Shown piece after piece: positions 1 to 8,701 of a DNA stretch of 26,978 bases. Positions within the stretch are counted from its first letter, which is position 1. The number at the start of each line of letters is the position of its first letter. Made by a program: the position numbers and the translations under genes. Below the pieces are notes generated by a model. That model did no database searches. It was not told the DNA's origin and saw only the letters and a list, made by a program, of their open reading frames with translations. The DNA comes from Chara braunii (taxonomy: Eukaryota; Streptophyta; Charophyceae; Charales; Characeae), in assembly GCA_003427395.1 (NCBI GenBank), contig BFEA01000072.1, positions 3,282,636 through 3,309,613 of the forward strand, written 5' to 3'.

Positions 1-2423
1 GGAGGAGGAGGATAGGAGAGAAAAGATTGTTGTGAGAGGAGGAGGAGGAGGAGGAGGAGGAGAAAAGATCGTTATGGGAGGAGAAGGAGGAGAAAAGATC
101 GCTATGGGAGGAGGAGGAGGAGGAGGAGGAGGAAGAGGAGGAGAAACGATCGCTATGGGAGGAGGAGGAGGAAGAGGAGGGAAAAAGATCGCTATGGGAG
201 GAGGAGAGGAGGAGGAGGAGACAAGATCGCGATGGGAGGAGGAAGAGGAGGAGGAGAAAGCGATTTGTACAATAATGTTGAAAAAACGAGGTGCCAATCA
301 AGCAGTTTGTACAATAATGAGAAAACGAGGTGCCAATCAAGCAATTTGTCCAATAATGTTGAAAAAAAAAAACGCTATGGGGGGAGGGGGAGGAGGAGGA
401 GGAGGAGGAGGAGGAGGAGAAAAGATTGCTATGAGAGGAGGAGGAGGAGGAGGAGAAAAGATCGCGATGGGAGGAGGAGGAGGAGGAGGAGGGGAAAAGA
501 TCGCTATGGGAGGAGGAGAGGAAGAGGAGGAGACAAGATCACGATGGGAGGAGGAGGAGGAGGAGGAGAAGGAGGAGGAGAAAGCGATTTGTGCAATAAT
601 GCTGAAAAAACGAGGTGCCAATCAAACAGTTTGTACAATAATGAGAAAACGAGGTGCCAATCAAGCAATTTGTCCAATTATGTTGAAAAAAAAAAACGCT
701 ATGGGGGGAGGGGGAGGAGGAGGAGGAGGAGGAGGAGGAGAAAAGATTTCTATGAGAGGAGGAGGAGGAGGAGGAGAAAAGATTGCGATGGGAGGAGGAG
801 GAGGAGGAGGAGGAGAAAAAATCGCGATGGGAGGAGGAGGAGGAGGATAAAAGATCGCTATGGTAGGAGGAGGAGGAAGAGGAGGAGGAGAAAAAATCGC
901 TATGGGAGGAGGAGGAGGAGGAGGAGAAAAGATCGCTATGGGAGGAGGAGGAAGAGGAGGAGGAGGAGGAGGAGAAAAGATCGCTATGGGAGGATAAAAG
1001 ATCCCTATGGGAGGAGGAGGAGGAAGAGGAGGAGAAACGATCGCTATGGGAGGAGGAGGAGGAGGAGGAGGAGGGGAAAAGATCGCTATGGGAGGAGGAC
1101 GAGGAGGAGGAGGAGACAAGATCGCAATGGGAAGGGAGGAGGAGGAGGAGGGGGAGGAGGAGGAGGAGAGGAGGAGGAGGAGGAGAAAGAGGAGGAGGAG
1201 GAGGAAAAAAAATCGCGATGGGAGGAGGAGGAGGAGAAAAAACCGCTATGGGAGGAGGAGGAGGAGGAGGAGAAAAGATCGCTATGGGAGGAGGAGGAGG
1301 AGGAGGAGAAAAAATCGCTATGGGAGGAGGAGGAGGAGGAGGAGGAGAAGGAGGAGGAGAAAGTGATTTGTACAATAATGTTGAAAAAATGAGGTGCCAA
1401 TCAAACAGTTCATACAATATTGAGAAAACGAGGTGCCAATCAAGCAATTCGTACAATAATGTTGAAAAAAAAAAAACGCGATTGGAGGAGGAGGAGGAGG
1501 AGGAGAAGGAGGAAGAGAAAGCGATTTGTACAATGATGTTGAAAAAAACGAGGTGCCAATCAAACAGTTTGTACAATATTGAGAAAACGAGGTGCCAATC
1601 AAGCAATTTGTACAATAATGTTGGGAAAAAAAAACGCGATTGGAGGAGGAGGAGGAGGAGGAGAAAAGATCGCGATGGGAGGAGGAGGAGGAGGAGAAAA
1701 GATCGCTATGGGAGGAGGAGGAGGAGGAAGAGAAAAGATCGCTATGGGAGGAGGAGGAGGAGGAGGAGAAGGAGGAGGAGAAAGCGATTTGTACAATAAT
1801 GTTGAAAAAATGAGGTGCCAATCAAACAGTTCGTACAATATTGAGAAAACGAGGCGCCAATCAAGCAATTTGTACAATAATGTTGAAAAGAAAAAAAAAC
1901 GCGATTGGAGGAGGAGGAGGAGGAGGAGGAGGAGGAGGAGAAAAGATCAGGATGGGAGGAGGAGGAGGAGGAGAAGATCGCTATGGGAGGAGGAGGAGGA
2001 GGAGAAAAGATCGCTATGGGAGGAGGAGGAGGAGAAGGAGGAGGAGAAAACAATTTGTACAATAATGTTGAAAAAACGAGGTGCCAATCAAACAATTTGT
2101 ACAATATTGAGAAAACGAGGTGCCAATCAAGCAATTTGTACAATAATGTTGAAAAAAAAAAACGCGATTGGAGGAGAAGGAGGAGAAGGAGGAGGAAAAA
2201 AGATCGCGATGGGAGGAGGAGGAGGAGGAGGAGGAGGAGAAAATATCGCTTTGGGAGAAGGAGGAGGAGGAGGATAAAAGATCGTCATGGGAGAAGGAGG
2301 AGGAGGATAAAAAATCGCGATGGGAGGAGGAGGAGGAGGATAAAACATTGATATGGGAGGAGGAGGAAGAGGAGCAGGAGGAGGAGGAGAAAAGATCGCA
2401 ATGGGAGGAGGAGGAGGAGGAGG
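1..2423. repeat. Purine-only (GGA)n composite satellite
   Basis: The plus strand is almost entirely A and G. Runs of (GGA)3-12 are separated by a short linker close to GAAAAGATCGCTATGGGA, which occurs about every 30-45 bp and varies mostly by single bases. Six AT-rich blocks interrupt the array. Long arginine/glycine/glutamate ORFs (plus) and serine/proline ORFs (minus) run through all frames because the unit length is often a multiple of three; they are not evidence of genes. The left edge is cut by the window. The right edge at 2423 is sharp and passes directly into mixed sequence. Long polypurine DNA can form triplex (H-DNA) and purine-rich transcripts, which is general knowledge and not shown here. 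Confidence 0.95.
260..2165. repeat. Six ~117 bp blocks interspersed in the GGA satellite
   Basis: Non-GGA blocks lie at 260-375, 584-699, 1363-1479, 1521-1637, 1784-1902 and 2050-2165. Each holds about three copies of a ~40 bp sub-repeat built from TTGTACAATAATGTTG, a run of A, then ACGAGGTGCCAATCAA, and each ends in a run of 8-12 A followed by ACGC. The middle sub-repeat is shorter around GAGAAAACGAGG in every block, so the three-part block was copied as a unit. Lengths are 116-119 bp and copies differ by a few bases. Start-to-start spacing varies (324, 779, 158, 263 and 266 bp) because the GGA filler varies. Confidence 0.9.
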
Positions 2424-3420
2424 TCGTACTTCTGTTGGGCATGAGATGGATCGCAGGCGATGGCGGCAACTGGTAAGTTCGATCGCAGGCCTGCGCCAAG
2501 CCAAAAAGAAAGGGGCAGCGTTTTCCAAACGAATTCCGAGAGCACGGCCACTGTCGCGCGCATCGGCCCTCGCGCGAACGAGGGTCTTCCCGGCTATGTC
2601 ACGCAGGAGTCAAGCAACCCAAACAAACCCAATCAAGAGACCACTTAGAAACGACGCATAATAATCCCGCGAACCGCCGAGACGGACGCGGTTGCATCGT
2701 CCCTTCGCCGCTCTAGCCGGGTGCGCCAGCGGTACATTCCGCGGTCCCCTACGACAGGATAGGTTTCCGCGGGGCATAAGCTTACTTCCCTAAGGGGCTA
2801 TCACCACCCTTAGGGGCGTATCCCTACCAAGCTACTGACCCACATGCGAAAGTTTTCATATGCAGTTGCAGAGGTAGGTCAGCCGAGGGTGTTTGCTCGT
2901 TCCGCTGCAGTATAGGAGACGCTTGGTTAACGCCAGGTGGACCCGGACGTCATTTGTTCCTTAGGGCGCTGACCTCCTAACTATGAAACGCACGCCGATC
3001 GACTAGGACGGCTCAACCAAGCGTGAAGATTGATCCTTAGTCCCTTGGTGATCAAAAAGAAAACACTATACAAAATTACGCAATCTTATTCACTGACTTG
3101 ATGAGTTGGTCGGTCAAAAATATTTTCATCCTCAACTTACATGACTGGAGGCTTTAACGTTGTCACTCCCAACTTGTTTGAAAACAAAATTTTGGGAGAA
3201 ATTTTCCTAGCCTTAATTATTTAACTACGTTTCCCTTACATCTCATGCGGCTAGTTCTGGAGGAGCAACGATATTTTGTTAGTCGCTTTGTCCTCTTGGG
3301 TAATAATTACTTTTTTCGTTCCACGAATGATGGAGTATCCATCTTTAGTCTCATTCACTCCCTCGTCTGCCATTTTTCAGATGTCTTATTTTCATCAATC
3401 CTCGTGTCTTTATGTGGTTG
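2424..3420. other. Non-coding stretch with several short inverted repeats
   Basis: I see no convincing gene. Short ORFs reaching in from the satellite end by 2661. Inverted repeats include AACCGC/GCGGTT at 2672-2693, CCCTAAGG/CCTTAGGG at 2788-2815 with a 12-base loop, and a 10 bp pair at 2919-2928 and 3015-3024 (ACGCTTGGTT and its complement) 86 bp apart. Base composition changes near 3050 from balanced to AT-rich. It may be the 3' untranslated part of a decayed non-LTR element whose tail is at 3510-3521, but no coding part of such an element is visible. Confidence 0.5.
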
Positions 3421-3529
3421 ATTACCCCTCAATGCATGACGCATGATAGTGATATCATTGGGGTAATCCGAATACTATCCATCCGGCAGTCCTGACTACA
3501 TAAAATGTGTTGTTGTTGTTGTTTTTTTT
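3421..3529 (+). repeat. Hairpin plus (TTG)4 tail, possible 3' end of a LINE or SINE
   Basis: GATTACCCC at 3421 pairs with GGGGTAATC at 3461-3469; the stem continues through AATG/CATT with a two-base bulge and a ~21-base loop. About 40 bp further on the sequence runs CTACATAAAATGTG into (TTG)4 at 3510-3521 and then T8. Many plant non-LTR elements, including TS-type SINEs, end in TTG repeats, and some LINEs need a 3' hairpin for reverse transcription. The combination fits such an end on the plus strand. No target-site duplication was identified, so this is a suggestion. Confidence 0.4.
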
Positions 3530-3602
3530 CCCCACGTAGAGTCATGTGATTGTGACCCTACGTAAGGACAACTTAACTCGGCACATACCTCGAAAGGCAT
3601 AT

Positions 3603-4154
3603 CTAGCCATGAAAGAGCTGCCGGCCCTCGCAGGCCTCGGCCTCGATCTGATCAAGCCGTGCAAGCTCCTCATCGTCAAAAGTCAAAACGGTAGTACGTC
3701 CGCCCCGCGTAATCCGGACCGTCCGCGTACCATAGAGGGAAGCCATATGTGAGGCTAATCTCCAAACTATGGCGCGGAACGGCTGCCGCATCCTAAAAAG
3801 GTGCCTAGTTAAGATGTCCTTAATCTGGACGATGCCGTGGCGCTCTCCAGACTGGGCGATTTTGACACTCACAATGACCCGAGAAAGGCATTGGAGATTG
3901 CTCGCACGATGAAAATATAAGGTATATCCATAAAACTCATTCGGAAGCCGGGCCACATTGGCACGGACATCCGTGCGTGAGTTAGGGAAGAACCCTTGCC
4001 CTCCTCCGAGCATGCCAATGAAACCGATCCATCGAGTCGGCATATCATCTCGAACAAGTAGAAGTTGCTCCGCACGCCGAACCAACTCCTCGTTCGCCGT
4101 GTCGCGAACCAACAAGTATCTTGCTTGAGTAAGATCACGCCGACTGCTCGCCAT
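3603..4154 (-). CDS. Hypothetical protein, downstream ORF of a two-ORF pair
   Basis: From the ATG at 4154 (MASSRRDLTQARYLL) this ORF encodes 183 residues; an upstream non-ATG start at 4160 would add two. The sequence is mixed and protein-like, with a glycine-rich IGMLGGGQGFF segment in the first third and an arginine-rich C-terminal part (RTVRITRGGRTTVLTFDDEE). I recognise no family. The ATG follows GTGCAG, again acceptor-like. It lies 20 bases after the stop of the 167-residue ORF and in a different frame. If both are real they may form one spliced or frameshifted gene of about 350 residues. Nothing in the surrounding repeats suggests a role. Confidence 0.5.
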   Translation of the reverse strand: MASSRRDLTQARYLLVRDTANEELVRRAEQLLLVRDDMPTRWIGFIGMLGGGQGFFPNSRTDVRANVARLPNEFYGYTLYFHRASNLQCLSRVIVSVKIAQSGERHGIVQIKDILTRHLFRMRQPFRAIVWRLASHMASLYGTRTVRITRGGRTTVLTFDDEELARLDQIEAEACEGRQLFHG

Positions 4155-4174
4155 CTGCACATTCGAAGGAGTCG

Positions 4175-4678
4175 TCAGTCTCGCAGTTGCTCCACAATCT
4201 CATATACTTCATCACTAAAGTCGATGACGGAAAACCGCTCAGAGCGAATGACATGAAGTCTATTCGCTCGAACCCGTCTCACGTGGTGAATAAGGCTGAA
4301 AGGACCCTGATGTTTATTCAGCCATAACAGGAAATGAAGGAACATCATCCTTATCTCCGAGATATTCTCGCTCACCGAGTCTGTCTTGTGAATCGCAACA
4401 TTCATATCCCCAAAGTCTCGTGACGGTACAGGGGGCGCAAAGTCATATTGCATGATATGTTGTCTCTGTTCTGTCACGAAAATATAACTCCGCGGTGGGT
4501 TCCTTACACTTCCGTCCCAAAATTGCGGAGTGTCCTGCTCTGAAAAAATCTCAGCCGACTTATAACCCAGTCGCCCTTTTCGAAACATGCCATCACGTGA
4601 CCGCGTTGGCACCGCCATCCAACTCATTGCCGCCTCACGCGTGCTAAACAAACGAATGAACACCGCCTGCGTCGGCAT
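4175..4678 (-). CDS. Hypothetical protein, upstream ORF of a two-ORF pair
   Basis: A 167-residue ORF that I do not recognise. It begins MPTQAVFIRLFSTREAAMSW and ends with an acidic stretch followed by EIVEQLRD. The composition is mixed and protein-like (W, F, H, M and charged residues spread evenly), with no low-complexity repeat, unlike nearly every other ORF in the window. There is no signal peptide or obvious membrane helix. The ATG at 4678 is directly preceded by CATACAG, which could be a splice acceptor, so the ORF may be an internal exon. A second ORF on the same strand starts 20 bases after its stop, in another frame. The two could be neighbouring genes, two exons, or one gene broken by a frameshift. 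No function is assigned. Confidence 0.5.
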   Translation of the reverse strand: MPTQAVFIRLFSTREAAMSWMAVPTRSRDGMFRKGRLGYKSAEIFSEQDTPQFWDGSVRNPPRSYIFVTEQRQHIMQYDFAPPVPSRDFGDMNVAIHKTDSVSENISEIRMMFLHFLLWLNKHQGPFSLIHHVRRVRANRLHVIRSERFSVIDFSDEVYEIVEQLRD

Positions 4679-4744
4679 CTGTATGACAAGGTTATAACTG
4701 TATCAGGCTGGTTTCATTGCCTTTTACACTTAACCCCTCTTCCC

Positions 4745-5060
4745 TTGGGCCGTGATTCTTATGTCACGGTCCAACCGCGTGGGTAGTGCCTACTCGCACT
4801 CCTTTGGCGCTATTTAAAACACGAACTGGACTTCTTTTGGCTCCAGTTCCCCATGGGCAGGTGGCTCCTAAGACGGCCACCACTAGGGAATGCTAAACAG
4901 TCACCCCCTGCGCGAGGATTGAAAAGTCCGCTGTTTTCCTGCCTAAGGCTACACGCCCAACCCCTAAGAGGTGGTCTGGGATACCCCTTCTCCTCGCCCA
5001 AGCCTAAGCCTGCATCTCAAAAGTTGGGCTGGCTCCACCACTGCAGCATGGTACCCCCCC
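4745..5060. other. Hairpin-rich non-coding stretch
   Basis: Several inverted repeats follow each other: TTGGGCCGTG with CACGGTCCAA (4745-4774, one mismatch, 10-base gap), GAACTGGA with TCCAGTTC (4823-4849, perfect, 11-base loop) and GGTGGC with GCCACC (4860-4881, perfect, 10-base loop). A TATTTAAA sequence lies at 4811-4818. ORFs here are short, lie on both strands and look random. The region lies directly upstream of the minus-strand ORF pair and could hold its promoter, but no element can be assigned with certainty. Confidence 0.5.
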
Positions 5061-5364
5061 GCTGAAAGCGGTCCACTCCGAGTCGAATACAGGGCCGGCC
5101 CCTAAGGCAACGAACCCCCGCCTCAGATTCCTCCTAGAGATAGGGAATGCGACCCCAACAAGTAAACTACCTCCTCTTCAACCGTCGACGTCGAGAGTGA
5201 CTTAGACGAAAGAAGAAGGGCGCGAAGGAAAAAGCTCAATTTGGACGGGAATCAGACTTAGAGGGGGTCATTCGGGCGAGAATGGGTTCCCTAAGGGAAT
5301 AGTCTAAGTCCATCTGGAATTTTCTTCTTTGTTCGACGCCGCTTTCTTCTCGCGTTCTTTCTCC

Positions 5365-5397
<33 letters not shown>

Positions 5398-5750
5398 CAT
5401 GCAAACGGCGAGGGTTTAGGAGACACAACCAGCAATCATCATCTCCCTACTACCCTGCGCCCCATCGCACACACATACCTGCATCCAAAAAGAACATCGA
5501 AAAAAAATAACACCCGCACATTTTTTTTTTTCTTTGTCAGTCCCCCCCATTTACATACACCCAACCCCTCCCCACTATCCTACCATTTCCAAGAACATTC
5601 AGAGAAAGGGTCAAACATAGTGTGGGTCTTGGGTACCAGTGAGGGAGGCCGAGTCTACTGACCTTGAGTGTCTTGCTAGTCCACTCAAGAAAACTTTTCA
5701 GAAGAACCACAAAAAATTGTCGACGTTGCACGTGCGAAGCTCACAGCAAC
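5061..5750. other. No gene seen; homopolymers and one hairpin
   Basis: The stretch holds C10 followed by T24 at 5363-5396, a second T-rich run near 5520-5532, and a perfect 8 bp inverted repeat CTTGAGTG/CACTCAAG at 5663-5689. Read on the minus strand, the T24 run is an A24 run that could be a retroposed poly(A) tail, but no body of an element is recognisable next to it. The only ORFs are short and pass through the homopolymers. Confidence 0.5.
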
Positions 5751-6860
5751 CCTCCTTTCAATGACCTATACCATCTCCACTTCAGTTATTCCCTTAGTAT
5801 GGAGCTCTCAACTGCATCTCTGAGTGAAGTATCCTCACCTTCTCCTCTTTTCCACAACTTTGACTATGGCCGCCGGCTATGGCCACCACCTTTTTCCCCC
5901 TCCTTCACACTGGTGGCTATGGCTGCCACCCCTCCTTCTTCTTCAACAGTTGCTACACTTTCTCCAATCTTCACCTCTCAAATCCAAATTGAAGTTTCTC
6001 CTTCTTCCTTCCCAATCTGATTTCAATCTCCCCCTCTTAATAAGCACTTTCCTCTTCACTCTTGCTGCAGCCAATCTCCACCTTTGCTGCAGCAAGCTAT
6101 GGCAGCTCCTCCTTCAACTTTAAAACAAAAATTTGGCTGCAGTCGCAGTCTTCCCTCACCTTGAGAAAGGTAGCTACGACTGCCCTTTCCCTCTTTAAAA
6201 TTGTAATTCTGGCTGCCAGCAGCACTTGGAGCACCTGGCTATGGCAGCCAACAACATCTCCCCTCTTCACCCCTTTTTTTTTTTTTCTTTTTTTCACTCC
6301 AACAGTACTTTCCCCTTTCACTGCTTCACTTCCCACCTCAGTGCTAGCTGGCTATGGCAGTCTAACACCTCTTCTCTTTCTAGCACTAGCTGGCTAGAGT
6401 AGCCAGCAGCACCTCCTTTACCTTCTTCTCTCTCCCTCTCTCTTCCAACAGCAGCAACACCTCCTCCAGCAACAGTCTCTCCCTCACTCCAATCAGCAGC
6501 AGCAGCACCTCCTCCACAGTAATCTCTCCCTCTCTTTTGCTAGCTGGGTGCTCCAGCAGCATCTCCTCTATAACACCAAGCAAACCACCATCTCCTCAAG
6601 CAGCATCACACCTCAACTTCACCTTGCAGACCACCATGGAGTTGGGCAGCACCTCCCCTCCACTTCACTATGCAGTCCACTGTGGAGTTGGGCAGCACCT
6701 CCCCTCCATTTCACTATGCAGACCTCCACTCTTCTCCTCTTTCTCCTCAGCAGCTCCTCCCAGCAGCAGTCTCTCCTCTACTTCTCTCTGCTCTCTTAGC
6801 CAGCAGCATCTCCTCTACTGGATGCAGCATCTGCTCTCTCAAGCAAATGCACAGCATCAC
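5750..6860. repeat. Pyrimidine-rich degenerate repeat with GGCTATGGC motif
   Basis: The plus strand is rich in CTC, CTT and AGC. A motif close to GGCTATGGCAGCCA recurs near 5876, 5920, 6097, 6238 and 6350, and weaker forms such as GCTAGCTGG occur in between. Copies are far apart and diverged, so this is an old minisatellite or a string of related units. Overlapping serine/proline/leucine ORFs on the plus strand follow from the composition and are not called as genes. Confidence 0.6.
6631..6722. repeat. Tandem duplication of a 46 bp unit
   Basis: Two direct copies, 6631-6676 and 6677-6722, each containing GGAGTTGGGCAGCACCTCCC followed by CTCCA, TTCACTATGCAG. They differ at only a few positions, so the duplication is much younger than the degenerate repeat around it. 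The unit length is not a multiple of three, so reading frames shift between copies. Confidence 0.9.
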
Positions 6861-7391
6861 TGCCTCACAAGTTTGAGGCAGCTGGGGGAGTGCGCTGCTT
6901 TTATACTTGTGAGAAGTGGTGGTAGCAGCCTGAGCTCTCAGCCAAAATTTCGAGCTCAGGCTGGGCCCTTGATCTCCAGGTGAGATCAAGGGCACATACC
7001 AGCCCCACTCAGCTGAAATGGCCAGGTCCATTCACAAGAAAAAGGACCTGGCCCTTTTCCTGTAATAAAACCACCAAGGGGAGGCTGTATTCAACCATCT
7101 CCCTTGCTGGTCTGCTACTGCTGAGGCTCAACCTCAGCAGTGCACCTTCTTCTAAAACTAGCCTGGCTCGGAGCCAGGCTCCTAGCTGGTTTGCTGTACT
7201 AAGCGCAGCAAACTACTTGAGAACCTGGCCCCGACAATGGCCAGGTTCACACAAAAAAAATTAAAAAAAATAAAAAGGGAACACTACTCCCCTCTGTGCC
7301 TGGCCACATTCAGTGCAAAATCCCCTAGCTGGGTTGCTGCACTAAGTGCAGCAAACTGCTTGGGAACCTGGCCACGACAATGGTCAGGTAC
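6860..7391. repeat. Array of ten consecutive inverted repeats (hairpin chain)
   Basis: Ten hairpins follow one another. (1) 6860-6881, 8 bp, CTGCCTCA. (2) 6926-6963, 12 bp, CAGCCTGAGCTC, 14-base loop. (3) 6965-6993, 12 bp, GCCCTTGATCTC, 5-base loop. (4) 7020-7053, 10 bp, GGCCAGGTCC, 14-base loop. (5) 7117-7141, 10 bp, ACTGCTGAGG, 5-base loop. (6) 7160-7180, 10 bp, AGCCTGGCTC around one base. (7) 7189-7213, 8 bp, GTTTGCTG. (8) 7221-7248, 10 bp, GAACCTGGCC, 8-base loop. (9) 7334-7354, 10 bp, TTGCTGCACT around one base. (10) 7366-7389, 9 pairs with one G-T. Apart from the pairs 7-8 and 9-10, stems are unlike in sequence, so this is not one hairpin repeated. All but number 10 are perfect. Confidence 0.9.
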
Positions 7392-7394
7392 ATA
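7183..7394. repeat. Direct repeat of a two-hairpin unit
   Basis: About 68 bp at 7183-7250 recurs at 7325-7394 with a 142 bp offset. Each copy contains CTAGCTGG, a hairpin centred on ACTAAG, then ACCTGGCC and the complementary TGGCCAGGT arm. At the first hairpin the second copy is perfectly paired where the first has one wobble and one mismatch. The DNA between the copies holds A-rich runs (7252-7278) and an unpaired copy of GCCTGGCCAC. Confidence 0.85.
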
Positions 7395-7440
7395 AACATC
7401 TTTTACTTTTGCTGCTGCCAGCAGCCTCGTTTTTCTTCAG

Positions 7441-7502
7441 TCCCCTTTTCTTTTTTTGTTTCTCCCTCTTTTTTTTTTTTTTTTCGTTGGCTCAAAGCCA
7501 AC
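7441..7502. repeat. Pyrimidine tract followed by a 7 bp hairpin
   Basis: A run of T broken by a few C and G spans 7441-7484. It is followed at once by GTTGGCT, CAA, AGCCAAC (7486-7502), a perfect 7 bp stem with a 3-base loop. TTGGCTCAAAGCC here also resembles a degenerate pol III A box, which matters because a B-box match lies about 55 bp downstream. Confidence 0.7.
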
Positions 7503-7526
7503 AGTCACGTCAACGGTACCCCCACG

Positions 7527-7570
7527 AACTGTTGAAATACAGACCCGAGTTCGAGTCCACACGGACTCAA
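7527..7570 (+). repeat. Dispersed repeat with pol III B-box match, copy 1
   Basis: ACTGTTGAAA is followed by ACAGACCCGAGTTCGAGTCC. GTTCGAGTC fits the core of the internal pol III B box (GGTTCGANNCC), the T-arm of tRNA. A related sequence, again starting ACTGTTGAAA and leading into GAGTTCGAACTCC, lies at 25440-25482. Two copies of one sequence with this box fit a tRNA-derived SINE. There is no tRNA cloverleaf around it, so it is not called as a tRNA gene. Confidence 0.45.
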
Positions 7571-7632
7571 AAAAAAACTTTCGACCATTTTTTCGATTTA
7601 TGCGTGTCATCCTTGCGCAGGGGCCATGCTGC

Positions 7633-8301
7633 AACCGCGCGGTTATTTTCAACCGTGAGATCTGAAGATCTCGCAGCCGAAAATGGTCGCGCTTTGCTGC
7701 ATCTGCAACGGGCAGCTCCATAAAGGAGTTGGCCCAGAGGTACCGCGGATGGATTCGATCCATAAAGGAGCAACTCTTCTTTATGAAGAGCTCGCCCAGT
7801 CACTTCTGCCCAGGCCGCAGCCTTGCAGGCTCAGGCTGCTTGCGGCTCTACAAGCTCTGCTTGCCTGTGGCCGTGCAGACCCCGCTTGCGGCCCTGCGGC
7901 CTTACTTGCGATCGCACAGCCCCGCGCACAACCTTGCGGTCCTGCGTCGGCCCTGCTGCTGGCGAGCCAAGCCGCCGTTAAAACGACAACCGTCTGACGG
8001 CACGGCACGCACGACACAACCATTTTTTACACCCGCTAAACCCCTAAGGCCGCGTGTTATAAAATATTATAACTCAAATATTTCAGACGTCCGCATACTT
8101 TTGCATAATAAAATAAAACAATTATTCCGGACGTTAGACGCGTCCGGACCAAAGTCTAAAAATTTTTAATTTCTCGGTCATAGGTTTAGTCTGAATAAAC
8201 TTTTGGCACGCCAGTCTCATCAAGTCCTTCAACTCCTCAAAAAGTCGGACTACGTCCGACGTTGAAATCCCCCGGCAAATACCCTTGTCAGGGTTTTTGC
8301 C
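7633..8301. repeat. Second cluster of perfect palindromes and hairpins
   Basis: In order: AACCGCGCGGTT palindrome (7633-7644); GAGATCT/AGATCTC (7657-7672); ATGGAT/ATCCAT (7749-7763); CTCTTC/GAAGAG (7774-7790); TGCGATCGCA palindrome (7907-7916); GTTATAA/TTATAAC (8056-8073); TCCGGACG/CGTCCGGA (8126-8148); a nested pair with outer TTCAAC/GTTGAA and inner GTCGGAC/GTCCGAC (8228-8266); and GGCAAATACCCT with AGGGTTTTTGCC (8274-8301, one mismatch in 12). Stem sequences differ from each other and from the 6860-7391 cluster. Between them, 7810-7970 is GC-rich with degenerate CTTGCGGCC-like units. Confidence 0.85.
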
Positions 8302-8323
8302 CCGACACCACCACCGAAATTTC

Positions 8324-8326
<3 letters not shown>

Positions 8327-8387
<61 letters not shown>
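8327..8387. repeat. (AG)30 microsatellite
   Basis: An uninterrupted AG dinucleotide run of about 60 bases, followed by A-rich AAAG/AAGG sequence to about 8409. Serine/leucine-repeat ORFs on the minus strand through this tract are artefacts. Confidence 0.98.
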
Positions 8388-8392
<5 letters not shown>

Positions 8393-8592
8393 AAAGAAAG
8401 AAGGAGAGATGGTCGGAATGTGACGAAGGTCTACTGAGATGATGGCGCCTTCGGTACGGCGTTGCTGCAATGACAGCACCCGTTTCCGATAAAGCCGGTA
8501 GCAGTGACCGTACACACACATAGAGCAGATCGGCACCTAGTACCGCTGGCGGTTTTTCCCATGCCGGTACCAGCACAAAAAAAAAAAATACA

Positions 8593-8701
8593 GTGCAGGC
8601 CAGAAACCCCGGAAATACGACTTCGGCCTGCACCTAGCCGACTTTTCTCCTCAACGAACAGGCCCGGAATGCGGAACCCAGGAATTGTGATTCGGGCCTG
8701 T
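8593..8701. repeat. Two related hairpins in tandem
   Basis: GTGCAGGCC (8593-8601) pairs perfectly with GGCCTGCAC (8625-8633). ACAGGCCCG (8658-8666) pairs perfectly with CGGGCCTGT (8693-8701). The loop and right arm of the first (CCCCGGAAATACGACTTCGG) align with those of the second (CCCAGGAATTGTGATTCGGG), so the two are diverged copies of one hairpin unit about 66 bp apart. In the second, stem changes occur on both arms so that pairing is kept. Confidence 0.85.

Noticed and set aside
32-2277. Long overlapping ORFs rich in R, G, E, S or P on both strands
   Set aside because: They follow from (GGA)n units whose length is often a multiple of three; all frames are open and no protein-like stretch occurs.
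2640-3030. Ribosomal RNA fragment
   Set aside because: Several short stems suggested structured RNA, but I find no conserved rRNA sequence in it.
5329-6397. Plus-strand S/P/L-rich ORFs
   Set aside because: They arise from CT-rich composition and cross homopolymers.
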